DNA of 5,999 bases from Desulfobulbus sp. (lineage in GTDB: Bacteria; Pseudomonadota; Gammaproteobacteria; Burkholderiales; Rhodocyclaceae): the NCBI GenBank assembly GCA_009782025.1, contig WQUQ01000102.1:1-5999 (forward strand), written 5' to 3'. The notes beneath the pieces are model-generated. The model saw nothing but the letters and a program-made list of their open reading frames with translations, had not been told where the DNA came from and ran no database searches. The translations under genes were made by a program, and so were the position numbers. Positions 1-5,933 of the stretch are shown here, one piece after another. Every line of letters starts with the position of its first letter. The stretch's first letter is position 1.

Positions 1-2
1 GC

Positions 3-386
3 AAGACCGGCGGCGCCATTTATCTCGGCCTGCGCTACGACCTGCCGTCGAGAACCAAGCTTGGCCTCGAATACAACCGCGGATCGAAGAACTGGATCAC
101 CTTCGCGCCCGCTTCTTATGACATGTGGACCTCCAAGGTCGGGGCGCGCGGCAATGTTTACGAAGCCTACGTGATCCAGGAACTCGACCAGAAGCCGATT
201 TCCTCGTTCCTGTCCAAGGCCTTTTTCCGCCTTGGCTTCCAGTACTACGACTTCCAATACACCGGCAGCAACAACTGGATGGGCGCTCCGGTCAAGCTCT
301 CCAACGTGACCGATACGACGATGCTGCCAATGACCCCCCTGTCGAAGGCTTACAACGCCTACGCCACCTTTGAAGTGAAATTCTGA
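3..386 (+). CDS. DUF3373-like outer-membrane beta-barrel protein, C-terminal part (5' end outside window)
   Basis: The reading frame is open from the left edge and ends at TGA 384-386, giving the last 127 residues of a longer protein. The visible part has alternating hydrophobic/polar strands rich in Tyr, Gly and Asn, such as GAIYLGLRYDLP and TKLGLEYNRGSKNWITF, then GNVYEAYVIQEL and FFRLGFQYYDFQYTGSNNW. It finishes in FEVKF, and a C-terminal Phe is the classic BAM-recognition signature of an outer-membrane beta-barrel. From memory, the pattern of a GLRYD strand, a GLEYN-GSK strand and GNVYEAYVIQEL matches the end of DUF3373 (putative porin-like) proteins of Geobacter, Shewanella and Rhodocyclaceae. 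The substrate is unknown and cannot be told from this fragment. The following small secreted-protein gene starts 24 bases downstream on the same strand, so the two probably share a transcript. Barrel assignment is fairly sure; the family name is less so. Confidence 0.75.
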   Translation, partial: KTGGAIYLGLRYDLPSRTKLGLEYNRGSKNWITFAPASYDMWTSKVGARGNVYEAYVIQELDQKPISSFLSKAFFRLGFQYYDFQYTGSNNWMGAPVKLSNVTDTTMLPMTPLSKAYNAYATFEVKF

Positions 387-410
387 CCCTTTATTTGATA
401 GGAGTAACCC

Positions 411-728
411 ATGCGCAAGAACCCGACCCGCCTGTTCCTTTCCCTCGCTCTCGCCGCCGCTGCACTGAGCGTGTCGCCGCTGGCTTTTGCCGAAGACATC
501 AAGATGGTCGGCGACGTCACCAAGCTGACGATCGCCAGCGACGGCAAATCGGCCCAGGCAACCCTGAAGGACGCCAAAACCGGCGAATCCGTGACCATCA
601 ATATCACCGACGACGAAACCCTCGACAAGTTCAAGGACAAGCGCATTCAAGTGGGCGACGAGATCCGCGCCAAATACGACAGCAACGGCAACAAGAGCAA
701 GTCGTTCAAGCGCACCGCGGGCTGCTGA
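411..728 (+). CDS. Small secreted (periplasmic) protein of unknown function, 105 aa
   Basis: The start is well supported: an AGGAG ribosome-binding site at 400-404 lies six bases before the ATG. Residues 1-27 form a clear Sec signal peptide: basic MRKNPTR, a hydrophobic Leu/Ala core (8-24), and an AFA/ED cleavage site after Ala27. The mature part of about 78 residues is rich in Lys and Asp. It reads as short beta strands (VGDVTKLTIA, AQATLKDA, ESVTINIT, IQVGDEIRAKYD) separated by Asp/Gly/Asn turns, so a small beta-barrel or OB-like fold is plausible by inference. There is no Cys lipobox and no membrane segment; the only Cys is the final residue. I do not recognise a named family. It follows the DUF3373-like barrel gene by 24 bases, which suggests co-expression in the envelope, but no function should be assigned. 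Confidence 0.85.
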   Translation: MRKNPTRLFLSLALAAAALSVSPLAFAEDIKMVGDVTKLTIASDGKSAQATLKDAKTGESVTINITDDETLDKFKDKRIQVGDEIRAKYDSNGNKSKSFKRTAGC

Positions 729-736
729 GCATTTTT

Positions 737-776
737 GCCGGGCGGCTGGCCGGAGCCTTTCCGGCAATCGCCCGGC
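737..776. terminator. Two-tier hairpin in convergent gap, possible transcription terminator
   Basis: An 8-base outer stem (gccgggcg 737-744 with cgcccggc 769-776) encloses a second 6-base stem (gccgga 749-754 with tccggc 760-765) with a 5-base loop. It sits 9 bases after the stop of the small secreted-protein gene and 51 bases beyond the lipA stop, which is where a terminator between convergent genes is expected. Neither strand has a T-run on the 3' side; the only T-tract (732-736) precedes the stem on the + strand. It is therefore not a textbook intrinsic terminator. It could instead act as a 3' stability hairpin. Confidence 0.4.
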
Positions 777-826
777 ACCCTTGCGGCCTGTCGATCCGCC
801 GAATCAATAAAGACGGCAGGGATTGT

Positions 827-1768
827 CTATAGACCGGCCTTGTGCGCCTGCTGGTCGGCCCAGTAGCTTGAACGAACCATCGGGGCGCAGGCGGCGGCGG
901 AAAAGCCCATGTTGGCCGCTGCCGCTTCGTACATCCTGAATACGTCGGGATGAACGTAGCGCGTGACGGGCAGGTGGTGGCCGGAGGGGGCGAGGTATTG
1001 ACCGATGGTCAGCATGTCGACGTCGTGGGCGCGCAAGTCGCGCATCACGTCGAGGATTTCTTCGTCGCTTTCGCCAAGGCCGACCATCAGGCCGGATTTG
1101 GTGGAGATTCGCGGGTAGCGCGCCTTGAATTGCTTGAGAAATTCAAGCGAATGCCGGTAATCAGCGCCCGGACGGGCCTGTTTGTACAGACGCGGCACGG
1201 TTTCCAGATTGTGATTGAGCACATCGGGTAGAGCGTCGCCGAGGATGTCGAGGGCGACATCGAGGCGGCCGCGAAAGTCGGGCACCAGGGTTTCGATGGT
1301 GGTGGCGGGCGAGCGTTCGCGGATCTGGCGGATGACGTCGACGAAGTGTTGCGCGCCGCCGTCGCGCAGGTCGTCGCGGTCGACGCTGGTAATCACCACG
1401 TAGCGCAGCTTCAGCGCGGCGACCGACGCGGCCAGTTGGCGCGGTTCGTCGGGATTGGGCGGCAGCGGCTGGCCGTGGCCGACATCGCAGAACGGGCAGC
1501 GACGGGTGCAGATGTCGCCGAGAATCATGAAGGTCGCCGTGCCGCGGCCAAAGCATTCGCCGATGTTGGGGCAGGTTGCTTCTTCGCAGACGGTGTGCAG
1601 CTTTTTTTCGCGCAACATGGTCTTGATTTCGCCGAAGCGGCCGGCGCTGTTGCCGGCCTTGACGCGAATCCATGCCGGCTTCTTCAGGGTTTCACTGGCC
1701 GGGATGATCTTGATGGGAATGCGCGCTGTTTTCAGTTCGCCCTTCTGTTTGACGCCTTGCTTAGCCAT
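827..1768 (-). CDS. lipA: Lipoyl synthase LipA
   Basis: Radical-SAM enzyme that inserts two sulfur atoms at C6 and C8 of protein-bound octanoyl groups, completing lipoate on 2-oxoacid dehydrogenase E2 subunits and the glycine cleavage H protein in the cytoplasm. The 313-residue length is normal for the family. The auxiliary-cluster motif [12 protein letters not shown] is present with Cys61, Cys66 and Cys72. The radical-SAM motif [10 protein letters not shown] gives Cys87, Cys91 and Cys94. The C-terminal RSSY (299-302) supplies the serine that in E. coli LipA is the fourth ligand of the auxiliary cluster. Other conserved blocks include [15 protein letters not shown] and the LNHNLETV segment. 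All key residues are intact. It is last in the operon: its ATG (1766-1768) lies inside the end of lipB in an 8-base overlap, so translational coupling to lipB is likely. A GGA about ten bases upstream, within lipB, may help initiation. Confidence 0.98.
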   Translation of the reverse strand: MAKQGVKQKGELKTARIPIKIIPASETLKKPAWIRVKAGNSAGRFGEIKTMLREKKLHTVCEEATCPNIGECFGRGTATFMILGDICTRRCPFCDVGHGQPLPPNPDEPRQLAASVAALKLRYVVITSVDRDDLRDGGAQHFVDVIRQIRERSPATTIETLVPDFRGRLDVALDILGDALPDVLNHNLETVPRLYKQARPGADYRHSLEFLKQFKARYPRISTKSGLMVGLGESDEEILDVMRDLRAHDVDMLTIGQYLAPSGHHLPVTRYVHPDVFRMYEAAAANMGFSAAACAPMVRSSYWADQQAHKAGL

Positions 1769-2381
1769 GAGAGAGTTCCAGTTGCCGTAGCAGATGTTGC
1801 GCGAGGCGCTCGCCGGCCTGGCCGGTCGTCAGCGGAATGCCCAGCTCCCGCGTTTGAATGACCGGCAGGCCGGGATAGCCGCAGGGGTTGATGGCGGCGA
1901 ACGGCGTCAAGTCCATGTCCACGTTGAGGGCGACGCCATGATAGGAGCAGCCGTTGCGGATGCGCAGGCCGAGCGCGGCGATCTTGCCCGCGCCGACATA
2001 GACGCCGGGCGCGCCGCTGCGCCGTTCGGCGCTGACGCCGTATTCGGCCAGCAGGTCGATGACCGCCTGTTCGATGGCGCTGACCAGTTCGCGCACCTTC
2101 AAGTGGCGGCGGGTCAGGTCGAGCAGCAGATAGATCACGACCTGGCCGGGGCCGTGGTAGGTGACCTGACCGCCACGGTCGATCTTGATGAGCGGGATGC
2201 CGATGTCGCGCAGGATGTGCTCCGGCTTGCCGGCCTGGCCGAGCGTGTAGACCGGCGGATGCTCGACGATCCACAACTCGTCCGCCGTATCAATCGTGCG
2301 TTGGGCGGTGAAGGTCTGCATCGCCGCGAAGGTCGGGAGGTAGTCGACCCGGCCCAGAGGTTTGATTTGTGGCGGATTCAC
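1761..2381 (-). CDS. lipB: Octanoyl-[acyl-carrier-protein]:protein N-octanoyltransferase LipB
   Basis: Moves the octanoyl group from octanoyl-ACP to the target lysine of lipoyl domains, the first step of endogenous lipoate assembly; LipA then adds sulfur. At 206 residues it has normal family length. Visible motifs are [11 protein letters not shown] (41-51), the signature [12 protein letters not shown] (69-80), then [18 protein letters not shown] (132-149) with Lys133 matching the catalytic lysine, and INPCGYPG with Cys167 matching the acyl-thioester cysteine. The start is a GTG (2379-2381), one base after the ybeD stop. I prefer it over the internal ATG at residue 21 because the intervening residues ([16 protein letters not shown]) fit the conserved LipB N-terminus. 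The 3' end overlaps lipA by 8 bases. Confidence 0.97.
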   Translation of the reverse strand: MNPPQIKPLGRVDYLPTFAAMQTFTAQRTIDTADELWIVEHPPVYTLGQAGKPEHILRDIGIPLIKIDRGGQVTYHGPGQVVIYLLLDLTRRHLKVRELVSAIEQAVIDLLAEYGVSAERRSGAPGVYVGAGKIAALGLRIRNGCSYHGVALNVDMDLTPFAAINPCGYPGLPVIQTRELGIPLTTGQAGERLAQHLLRQLELSHG

Positions 2382-2382
2382 G

Positions 2383-2658
2383 TCAAAGCACGACCTTGAC
2401 CAGCGGATGCGCGGTCAATTCCCGGTACAGGGCGTCGAGTTGCGGTTTCGAGGTGGCGCGCACGGTGCAGGTCAGGCTCAGGTAGTTGCCGCCGGAACTG
2501 GCGCGCATTTCCATTGTTGCGCCGTCGAAATCGGGGGCGTGACGGGTGACGATGGCGAGCACGCTCCGGGCCAGGTCATCGTGCGCCTTGCCCATGATTT
2601 TGAGGGGAAAGGCGCAGGGGAATTCGAGCAGGGTGTCCTGGCCGGTCATATCAACCAT
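2383..2658 (-). CDS. ybeD: YbeD/DUF493 family small protein
   Basis: A 91-residue cytoplasmic protein of the DUF493 family (E. coli YbeD), which has an ACT-like alpha/beta fold. A regulatory role near lipoate synthesis has been proposed from gene neighbourhood, but no biochemical function is established. Family features visible are [16 protein letters not shown] near the N-terminus, the central RHAPDFD, the strand segment [15 protein letters not shown], and the end [15 protein letters not shown]. These line up with E. coli YbeD (LLEFPTPFTYKVMG, GNYHSVSITINAT, C-terminal VRMVL), as I recall that sequence. The ATG at 2656-2658 overlaps the upstream aminotransferase gene by 8 bases. A second ATG three codons in (2647-2649) is an equally possible start and would leave a one-base gap. 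Neither has a strong ribosome-binding site, so coupled re-initiation is likely. The stop is one base before lipB. Confidence 0.93.
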   Translation of the reverse strand: MVDMTGQDTLLEFPCAFPLKIMGKAHDDLARSVLAIVTRHAPDFDGATMEMRASSGGNYLSLTCTVRATSKPQLDALYRELTAHPLVKVVL

Positions 2659-3526
2659 TACGCATCACGGTGGTCTTGAACTCCTGGTACCACTGCCACA
2701 TTTGCTCGCCGAGCGGGCCGGGCTGGCCGCTGCTGACCGGTTGCCCGTCGAGCGTGGTGATGGCCAGCACTTCCTTGGTTGATGAGGTCATCCATATTTC
2801 GTCGGCGGCGCGCAACTCCATCTCGGCGATTTCGCGCACGGCGACTGCCTGACCGTGCGCCGCCGCCAGTTCGAGGATCACGTCGTAGGTGATGCCGGGC
2901 AGCATCAGATGCGTCTTGGGCGGGGCCAGCAGCACGCCGTTCTTGACCACGAAAATATTCGAGGCGCTACCCTCCTTGAGCAGGCCGTCGCGGATCAGCA
3001 GCGCCTCGGCGCAGCCCTGGTCGACCGCCTGCTGGCGGGCCAGGACGTTGGCCAGGAGCGAGATCACCTTGAGGTCGCAGCGCAACCAGCGCAGGTCGGG
3101 CACGGTGATGGCGGCGACGCCCGTGGCCCGCAGTTCCGCCGAGGCTGTCAGCAGCGGCGAGGCGAAAGCGAACACGGTCGGCGGCACGGTGGCGGGCGGG
3201 AAGGGATGGTCGCGTTTGTCGTCGACGCCGCGCGTGATTTGCAGGTAGATCGATTGATCCTCCCACGGGGCGGCGGCGATCAGCCGGGAGACGATATTTC
3301 GCCAGCCGTCGCGCGGCAGCGGGTCGGCCAGACGAATGCCGGCCAGGGTTGCCGCCAGGCGTTGCAGATGCTCGTCGAGGCGAAAGGGCCGCCGGGAATA
3401 AACGGGAATGACCTCATAAACACCGTCGCCGAACAGAAAGCCGCGATCGAGCGGCGAGACGCCGGCCTCGGCCAGCGGCAGATAGCGGCCGTTCAGGTAA
3501 ACCGGATCGGCGATAGCGGCGGTCAT
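2651..3526 (-). CDS. dat: Class IV PLP aminotransferase, probable D-amino-acid (D-alanine) transaminase
   Basis: Probably interconverts D-alanine and 2-oxoglutarate with pyruvate and D-glutamate in the cytoplasm, using pyridoxal phosphate. The 291 residues are full length for fold-type IV enzymes. The N-terminal YLNG and DRGFLFGDGVYEVIPVY (27-43) are typical. RCDLKVISLLANVLARQ carries the PLP-binding Lys153, by analogy with Lys145 in the RCDIK motif of Bacillus D-amino-acid transaminase. EGSASNIFVV (185-194) supplies the conserved Glu185 and phosphate-contact residues. LPGITYDVILEL and MTSSTKEVLAITTLDG complete the signature. The RCD-K block favours a D-amino-acid enzyme over branched-chain (IlvE) or aminodeoxychorismate lyase (PabC) relatives, though exact substrate cannot be proven from sequence. 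Its ATG is five bases after the dacA stop and its end overlaps ybeD by 8 bases, so it is firmly within the dacA-lipA operon. Confidence 0.9.
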   Translation of the reverse strand: MTAAIADPVYLNGRYLPLAEAGVSPLDRGFLFGDGVYEVIPVYSRRPFRLDEHLQRLAATLAGIRLADPLPRDGWRNIVSRLIAAAPWEDQSIYLQITRGVDDKRDHPFPPATVPPTVFAFASPLLTASAELRATGVAAITVPDLRWLRCDLKVISLLANVLARQQAVDQGCAEALLIRDGLLKEGSASNIFVVKNGVLLAPPKTHLMLPGITYDVILELAAAHGQAVAVREIAEMELRAADEIWMTSSTKEVLAITTLDGQPVSSGQPGPLGEQMWQWYQEFKTTVMRNG

Positions 3527-3531
3527 GACGC

Positions 3532-4686
3532 TCAGTGGAACCAGAGTTTGACCGTATCCACCGCCCGGCCGACGACGCCGGCCTGCGGCACGCTTTCCAG
3601 CGCCAGTACCGGATAGTCGATGCCATAAGGTTTGCCGTCGAGGCTCAATTTCAGCACGCCGATCGGCTGGCCGGCCTGGATCGGGGCCAGCAGCGGCGAT
3701 TGCGGGATCAATTCGCTCTTGAGCTGGCTGGCCATGCCTTTCGGCACGGCGATGATGAAGTCGTGCGCAAAACCGGCCTGAACCTGGTTTTGCGCCCCCT
3801 TCCAGACGCGCACCGGGGAGATCGCCCGGCCTTTGCTGTACAGCGGCACGGCTTCCCAGGACGAGAAACCCCAGTTGAGCAATTTCAGCGATTCGCTGGC
3901 GCGGACCGAGTCGGAGGCTGTGCCGAGCACCACCGACAACAGGCGGCGCGGGCCGCGCAGGGCCGATGAAATCAGGCAGTAACCGGCGGCCTCGGTGTGG
4001 CCGGTCTTCATGCCGTCGACAGTCGGGTCGAGCCAGAGCAGGCGGTTGCGGTTCGGCTGCCTGATGTTGTTGTAGCTGAATTCCTTCATCGAGTAGTAGC
4101 GCCGATACTCCTCGGGAAAATCGCGGATCAGCGCCGAGGCCAGCAGCGACAGGTCGCGGGCGGTGGTGAAGTGCTGCGGGTCGGGCAGGCCGGTCGAGTT
4201 GCGGAAGCTGGAATTCTTCATGCCCAGCCGCTCGGCCTCGCGGTTCATCATCTGGGCGAAATTCTCCTCGCTGCCGGCGATGGCCTCGGCAAGCACGACG
4301 CAGGCATCGTTGCCGGACTGCACGATCATGCCCTTGACGAGATCGTCGACCGGCACCAGGTGGCCGACGCGGACGAACATCTTGGAGCCGCCCGTGCGCC
4401 AGGCTTTCTCCGACACCGGCAGGGTCTGGTCGAGGCTCAGCGTTTTCTGATGCAGGGCCGAGAAAGTCAGGTAGGCCGTCATCAGCTTGGTCAGCGAAGC
4501 CGGATCGATCCGTTCGTCGGGATTGTCAGCGGCGAGAATCTGGCCGGAGCCGACTTCGAGCAGCAGCCAGGATTTGGCGGCCAGGGTGGGCGCGATGGTT
4601 TGTAACTGCTGCTGCGTCTGGGCAACGGCCTGGGCGGCGCACAGCAGCGCGGTCAGAATGAAGAATATTTTGCGCAACAGGGACAT
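3532..4686 (-). CDS. dacA: D-alanyl-D-alanine carboxypeptidase (PBP5/6 type) DacA
   Basis: Periplasmic DD-carboxypeptidase that removes the terminal D-alanine from peptidoglycan pentapeptides, limiting cross-linking and shaping the wall. The 384-residue length is standard. Residues 1-22 form a signal peptide (MSLLRKIFFILTALLCAAQAVA) with cleavage before Gln23. The three active-site motifs of the S11 penicillin-binding family are intact: SLTK 64-67 with nucleophile Ser64, SGN 124-126, and KTG 227-229. The C-terminal beta-rich domain (about 280-370) precedes a short amphipathic tail (VVGRAVDTVKLWFH), typical of the helix that anchors PBP5/6 to the outer face of the inner membrane. It is the first gene of the operon. 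A purine-rich AAAGAAAAG three bases before the ATG may serve as ribosome-binding site. A perfect TATAAT lies 34-39 bases upstream of the start codon. Confidence 0.96.
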   Translation of the reverse strand: MSLLRKIFFILTALLCAAQAVAQTQQQLQTIAPTLAAKSWLLLEVGSGQILAADNPDERIDPASLTKLMTAYLTFSALHQKTLSLDQTLPVSEKAWRTGGSKMFVRVGHLVPVDDLVKGMIVQSGNDACVVLAEAIAGSEENFAQMMNREAERLGMKNSSFRNSTGLPDPQHFTTARDLSLLASALIRDFPEEYRRYYSMKEFSYNNIRQPNRNRLLWLDPTVDGMKTGHTEAAGYCLISSALRGPRRLLSVVLGTASDSVRASESLKLLNWGFSSWEAVPLYSKGRAISPVRVWKGAQNQVQAGFAHDFIIAVPKGMASQLKSELIPQSPLLAPIQAGQPIGVLKLSLDGKPYGIDYPVLALESVPQAGVVGRAVDTVKLWFH

Positions 4687-4719
4687 GGGCTTTTCTTTTG
4701 CGAGCGTTGGGGGGCAGGA

Positions 4720-4725
4720 ATTATA
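4720..4725 (-). promoter_or_regulatory. Candidate -10 box (TATAAT) for the dacA operon
   Basis: On the - strand a perfect TATAAT reads from 4725 to 4720, which would place a transcript start near 4713 and give a leader of roughly 27 bases before the dacA ATG. At the matching -35 distance the sequence is only GAAACG/CGAAAC, a poor fit to TTGACA, and there is no extended TGn. The call therefore rests on the -10 and its position alone. The hexamer overlaps the stop codon of the coding-like remnant at 4721-4840. Confidence 0.45.
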
Positions 4726-4840
4726 ACTCCCCGCCAGAGGGCGTTTCGCTGGCGCGGGCGATGCGGCCTTCGTGGGCGGTCACCCCAAAATAGCGCCGGT
4801 ACTTGAAGTTGGGCGGGATCATCTCGATATTGGAAAGAAG
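4721..4840 (-). pseudogene. Short coding-like remnant (C-terminal fragment of an unidentified protein?)
   Basis: On the - strand a frame runs from 4840 down to TAA 4721-4723. It is closed upstream by an in-frame TAG at 4841-4843. The only ATG inside (4820-4822) would give 33 residues beginning MIPPNFKYRRYFGV and ending ASETPSGGEL, but it has no ribosome-binding site. The peptide looks protein-like, with a mixed aromatic/basic core and a soft polar tail, and has GC-rich third positions like neighbouring genes. By contrast the adjoining 4840-5000 sequence is visibly AT-richer. This suggests the 3' end of a gene whose 5' part has been lost. I do not recognise the family. It could equally be a chance open stretch in GC-rich DNA. 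Confidence 0.35.
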
Positions 4841-4978
4841 CTATTGATCCGGCAATTTAAGCATTGAACATTCCCGCTACGTCATTGCGCTACGTCGCAG
4901 CATCCATGCGGCTTGTGGATTCTGCGACTGCGCTTCGCTCCGCGCAGAATGACAACATTTAATTGCCGGGTGAATAGC
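4840..4978. repeat. MITE-like palindromic element, 139 bases, with 18-base terminal inverted repeats
   Basis: The left end gctattgatccggcaatt (4840-4857) and the right end 4961-4978 are inverted repeats matching at 16 of 18 positions. Nested inside are further inverted pairs: gtcatt 4881-4886 with aatgac 4948-4953, gcgc 4887-4890 with gcgc 4942-4945, gtcgcag 4894-4900 with ctgcgac 4922-4928, and atcca 4902-4906 with tggat 4916-4920. The last two pairs close a hairpin with a 9-base loop. A 9-base direct repeat cgctacgtc occurs at 4875-4883 and 4888-4896. It has no coding capacity. The inner TGGATTCTGCGACTGCGC...GCGCAGAATGACA style is one I associate with dispersed intergenic repeats in proteobacteria; that is recall, not a search. 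No clear target-site duplication is visible. Confidence 0.6.
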
Positions 4979-5025
4979 GTAAACTTTGTTACGATTTCCT
5001 GGGCCGGTAATGCGCTAATGTGCTG

Positions 5026-5033
5026 CCCCATAT
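5026..5033 (+). promoter_or_regulatory. Candidate sigma-32 (heat-shock) -10 element upstream of htpX
   Basis: CCCCATAT matches the RpoH -10 consensus CCCCATnT exactly and ends 21 bases before the htpX ATG. A start about seven bases downstream would leave just enough leader for the AGGAG at 5044-5048. E. coli htpX is a known heat-shock gene, which makes this plausible. No convincing CTTGAAA -35 is present at the right spacing (5006-5012 reads GGTAATG), so this is a weak call. Confidence 0.35.
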
Positions 5034-5054
5034 CATTTTCGACAGGAGTCCGCC

Positions 5055-5933
5055 ATGAAGCGCGTCGTACTTTTTCTTGTGGTCAACTTTGCCGTCCTGC
5101 TGGTACTCAGCGTCGTTGCCAACCTGCTCGGCGTCGATCGTTTCCTGACGGCCAACGGCATGAACTTCGGCATGCTGCTGGCCTTCGCCGCCGTGATCGG
5201 CTTCGGCGGCGCTTTCATTTCGCTGCTGATGTCGAAGAGCATGGCCAAATGGAGCACCGGCGCTCGGGTCATTGAACATCCCGCATCGTCGACCGAAGTC
5301 TGGCTGGTCGATGCCGTTGCCCGCCTGGCGCAGCGGGCCGGCCTGCCGATGCCGGAAGTGGCGATCTACGATGGCGAGCCGAATGCCTTCGCCACCGGCG
5401 CGACCCGGAGCAGTTCGCTGGTCGCCGTTTCCACCGGCCTCTTGCAAGCCATGACCCGCGAGGAAGCAGAAGCCGTGCTGGCCCATGAAGTCGCTCACAT
5501 CGCCAACGGCGACATGGTGACGCTGACCCTGATTCAGGGCGTGGTCAATACTTTCGTCATCTTCCTCTCGCGTGTCGTCGGCTACCTGGTCGATTCCTAC
5601 CTGCGCCGCAACGATTCCGAAAGCAGCGGGCCGGGCATCGGCTACATGTTGACCAGCATGGTCTGCCAAGTCGTCTTTGGCGTGCTGGCCAGCATCATCG
5701 TCAATGGGTTCTCCCGCCAGCGCGAGTTCCGCGCCGACGCCGGCGCCGCCAGCCTCCTGGGGACGCCGACGCCCATGCAGAACGCCTTGCGCCGCCTCGG
5801 CAACCTGGCGACCGAACCCCTGCCGCAAAGCCTGGCGGCGTCCGGCATCGCCGGCGGCAAGGAAGGCTTCATGGCGCTGTTCGCAACCCACCCGCCGCTG
5901 GAACAGCGGATCGCCGCCCTGAATCCGCGCTGA
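5055..5933 (+). CDS. htpX: Membrane zinc metalloprotease HtpX
   Basis: Inner-membrane M48-family protease that degrades misfolded membrane proteins on the cytoplasmic side, overlapping in role with FtsH. The 292 residues are full length. Predicted membrane segments lie at about 4-25, 36-60, 157-180 and 195-217. The zinc-binding motif HEVAH gives His144, catalytic Glu145 and His148. The third ligand is Glu224 in [13 protein letters not shown]. The conserved EPNAFATGA block (108-116) precedes the motif, and the C-terminal [12 protein letters not shown] is the usual family ending. An AGGAG at 5044-5048, six bases before the ATG, fixes the start. It is transcribed away from dacA and appears monocistronic in this window; no terminator hairpin is evident after its stop. 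Confidence 0.97.
   Translation: MKRVVLFLVVNFAVLLVLSVVANLLGVDRFLTANGMNFGMLLAFAAVIGFGGAFISLLMSKSMAKWSTGARVIEHPASSTEVWLVDAVARLAQRAGLPMPEVAIYDGEPNAFATGATRSSSLVAVSTGLLQAMTREEAEAVLAHEVAHIANGDMVTLTLIQGVVNTFVIFLSRVVGYLVDSYLRRNDSESSGPGIGYMLTSMVCQVVFGVLASIIVNGFSRQREFRADAGAASLLGTPTPMQNALRRLGNLATEPLPQSLAASGIAGGKEGFMALFATHPPLEQRIAALNPR

Noticed and set aside
737..776. Hairpin considered as a strong bidirectional intrinsic terminator
   Set aside because: Neither strand has a U-tract after the stem, so it is kept only as a low-confidence terminator or stability hairpin.
1794..2399. 201-codon + strand open frame opposite lipB
   Set aside because: A shadow of lipB with skewed Ala/Asp/Gly/Arg content; lipB is fully supported on the other strand.
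2855..3616. 253-codon + strand open frame opposite the aminotransferase and dacA
   Set aside because: It runs antisense across two well-defined genes, has biased Arg/Gln/Gly composition, and shows no recognisable domain or ribosome-binding site.
3997..4605. 202-codon + strand open frame opposite dacA
   Set aside because: Antisense to the catalytic domain of dacA, with no independent start signal and a His/Gly/Arg-rich composition.
4840..4978. Palindromic element considered as a CRISPR repeat or structured riboswitch
   Set aside because: There is no array of direct repeats with spacers, and the symmetry extends to both outer ends as in a mobile repeat. It lies roughly 75 bases before htpX and about 150 before dacA with no leader-like fold I recognise.
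4986..5019. Sigma-70 promoter for htpX using TTGTTA (4986-4991) as -35
   Set aside because: No acceptable -10 occurs 16-18 bases downstream; the nearest candidate (GCTAAT, 5014-5019) would need a 22-base spacer.
4913..5275. 120-codon + strand frame running through the repeat element into htpX
   Set aside because: It overlaps htpX out of frame for most of its length, begins inside the palindromic repeat, and has no ribosome-binding site.
4989..5891. 300-codon open frame on the - strand opposite htpX
   Set aside because: It lies antisense to htpX, whose motifs (HEVAH, EFRAD) and ribosome-binding site are unambiguous. The product is a low-complexity Gly/Ala/Gln/His/Arg-rich shadow typical of GC-rich DNA.
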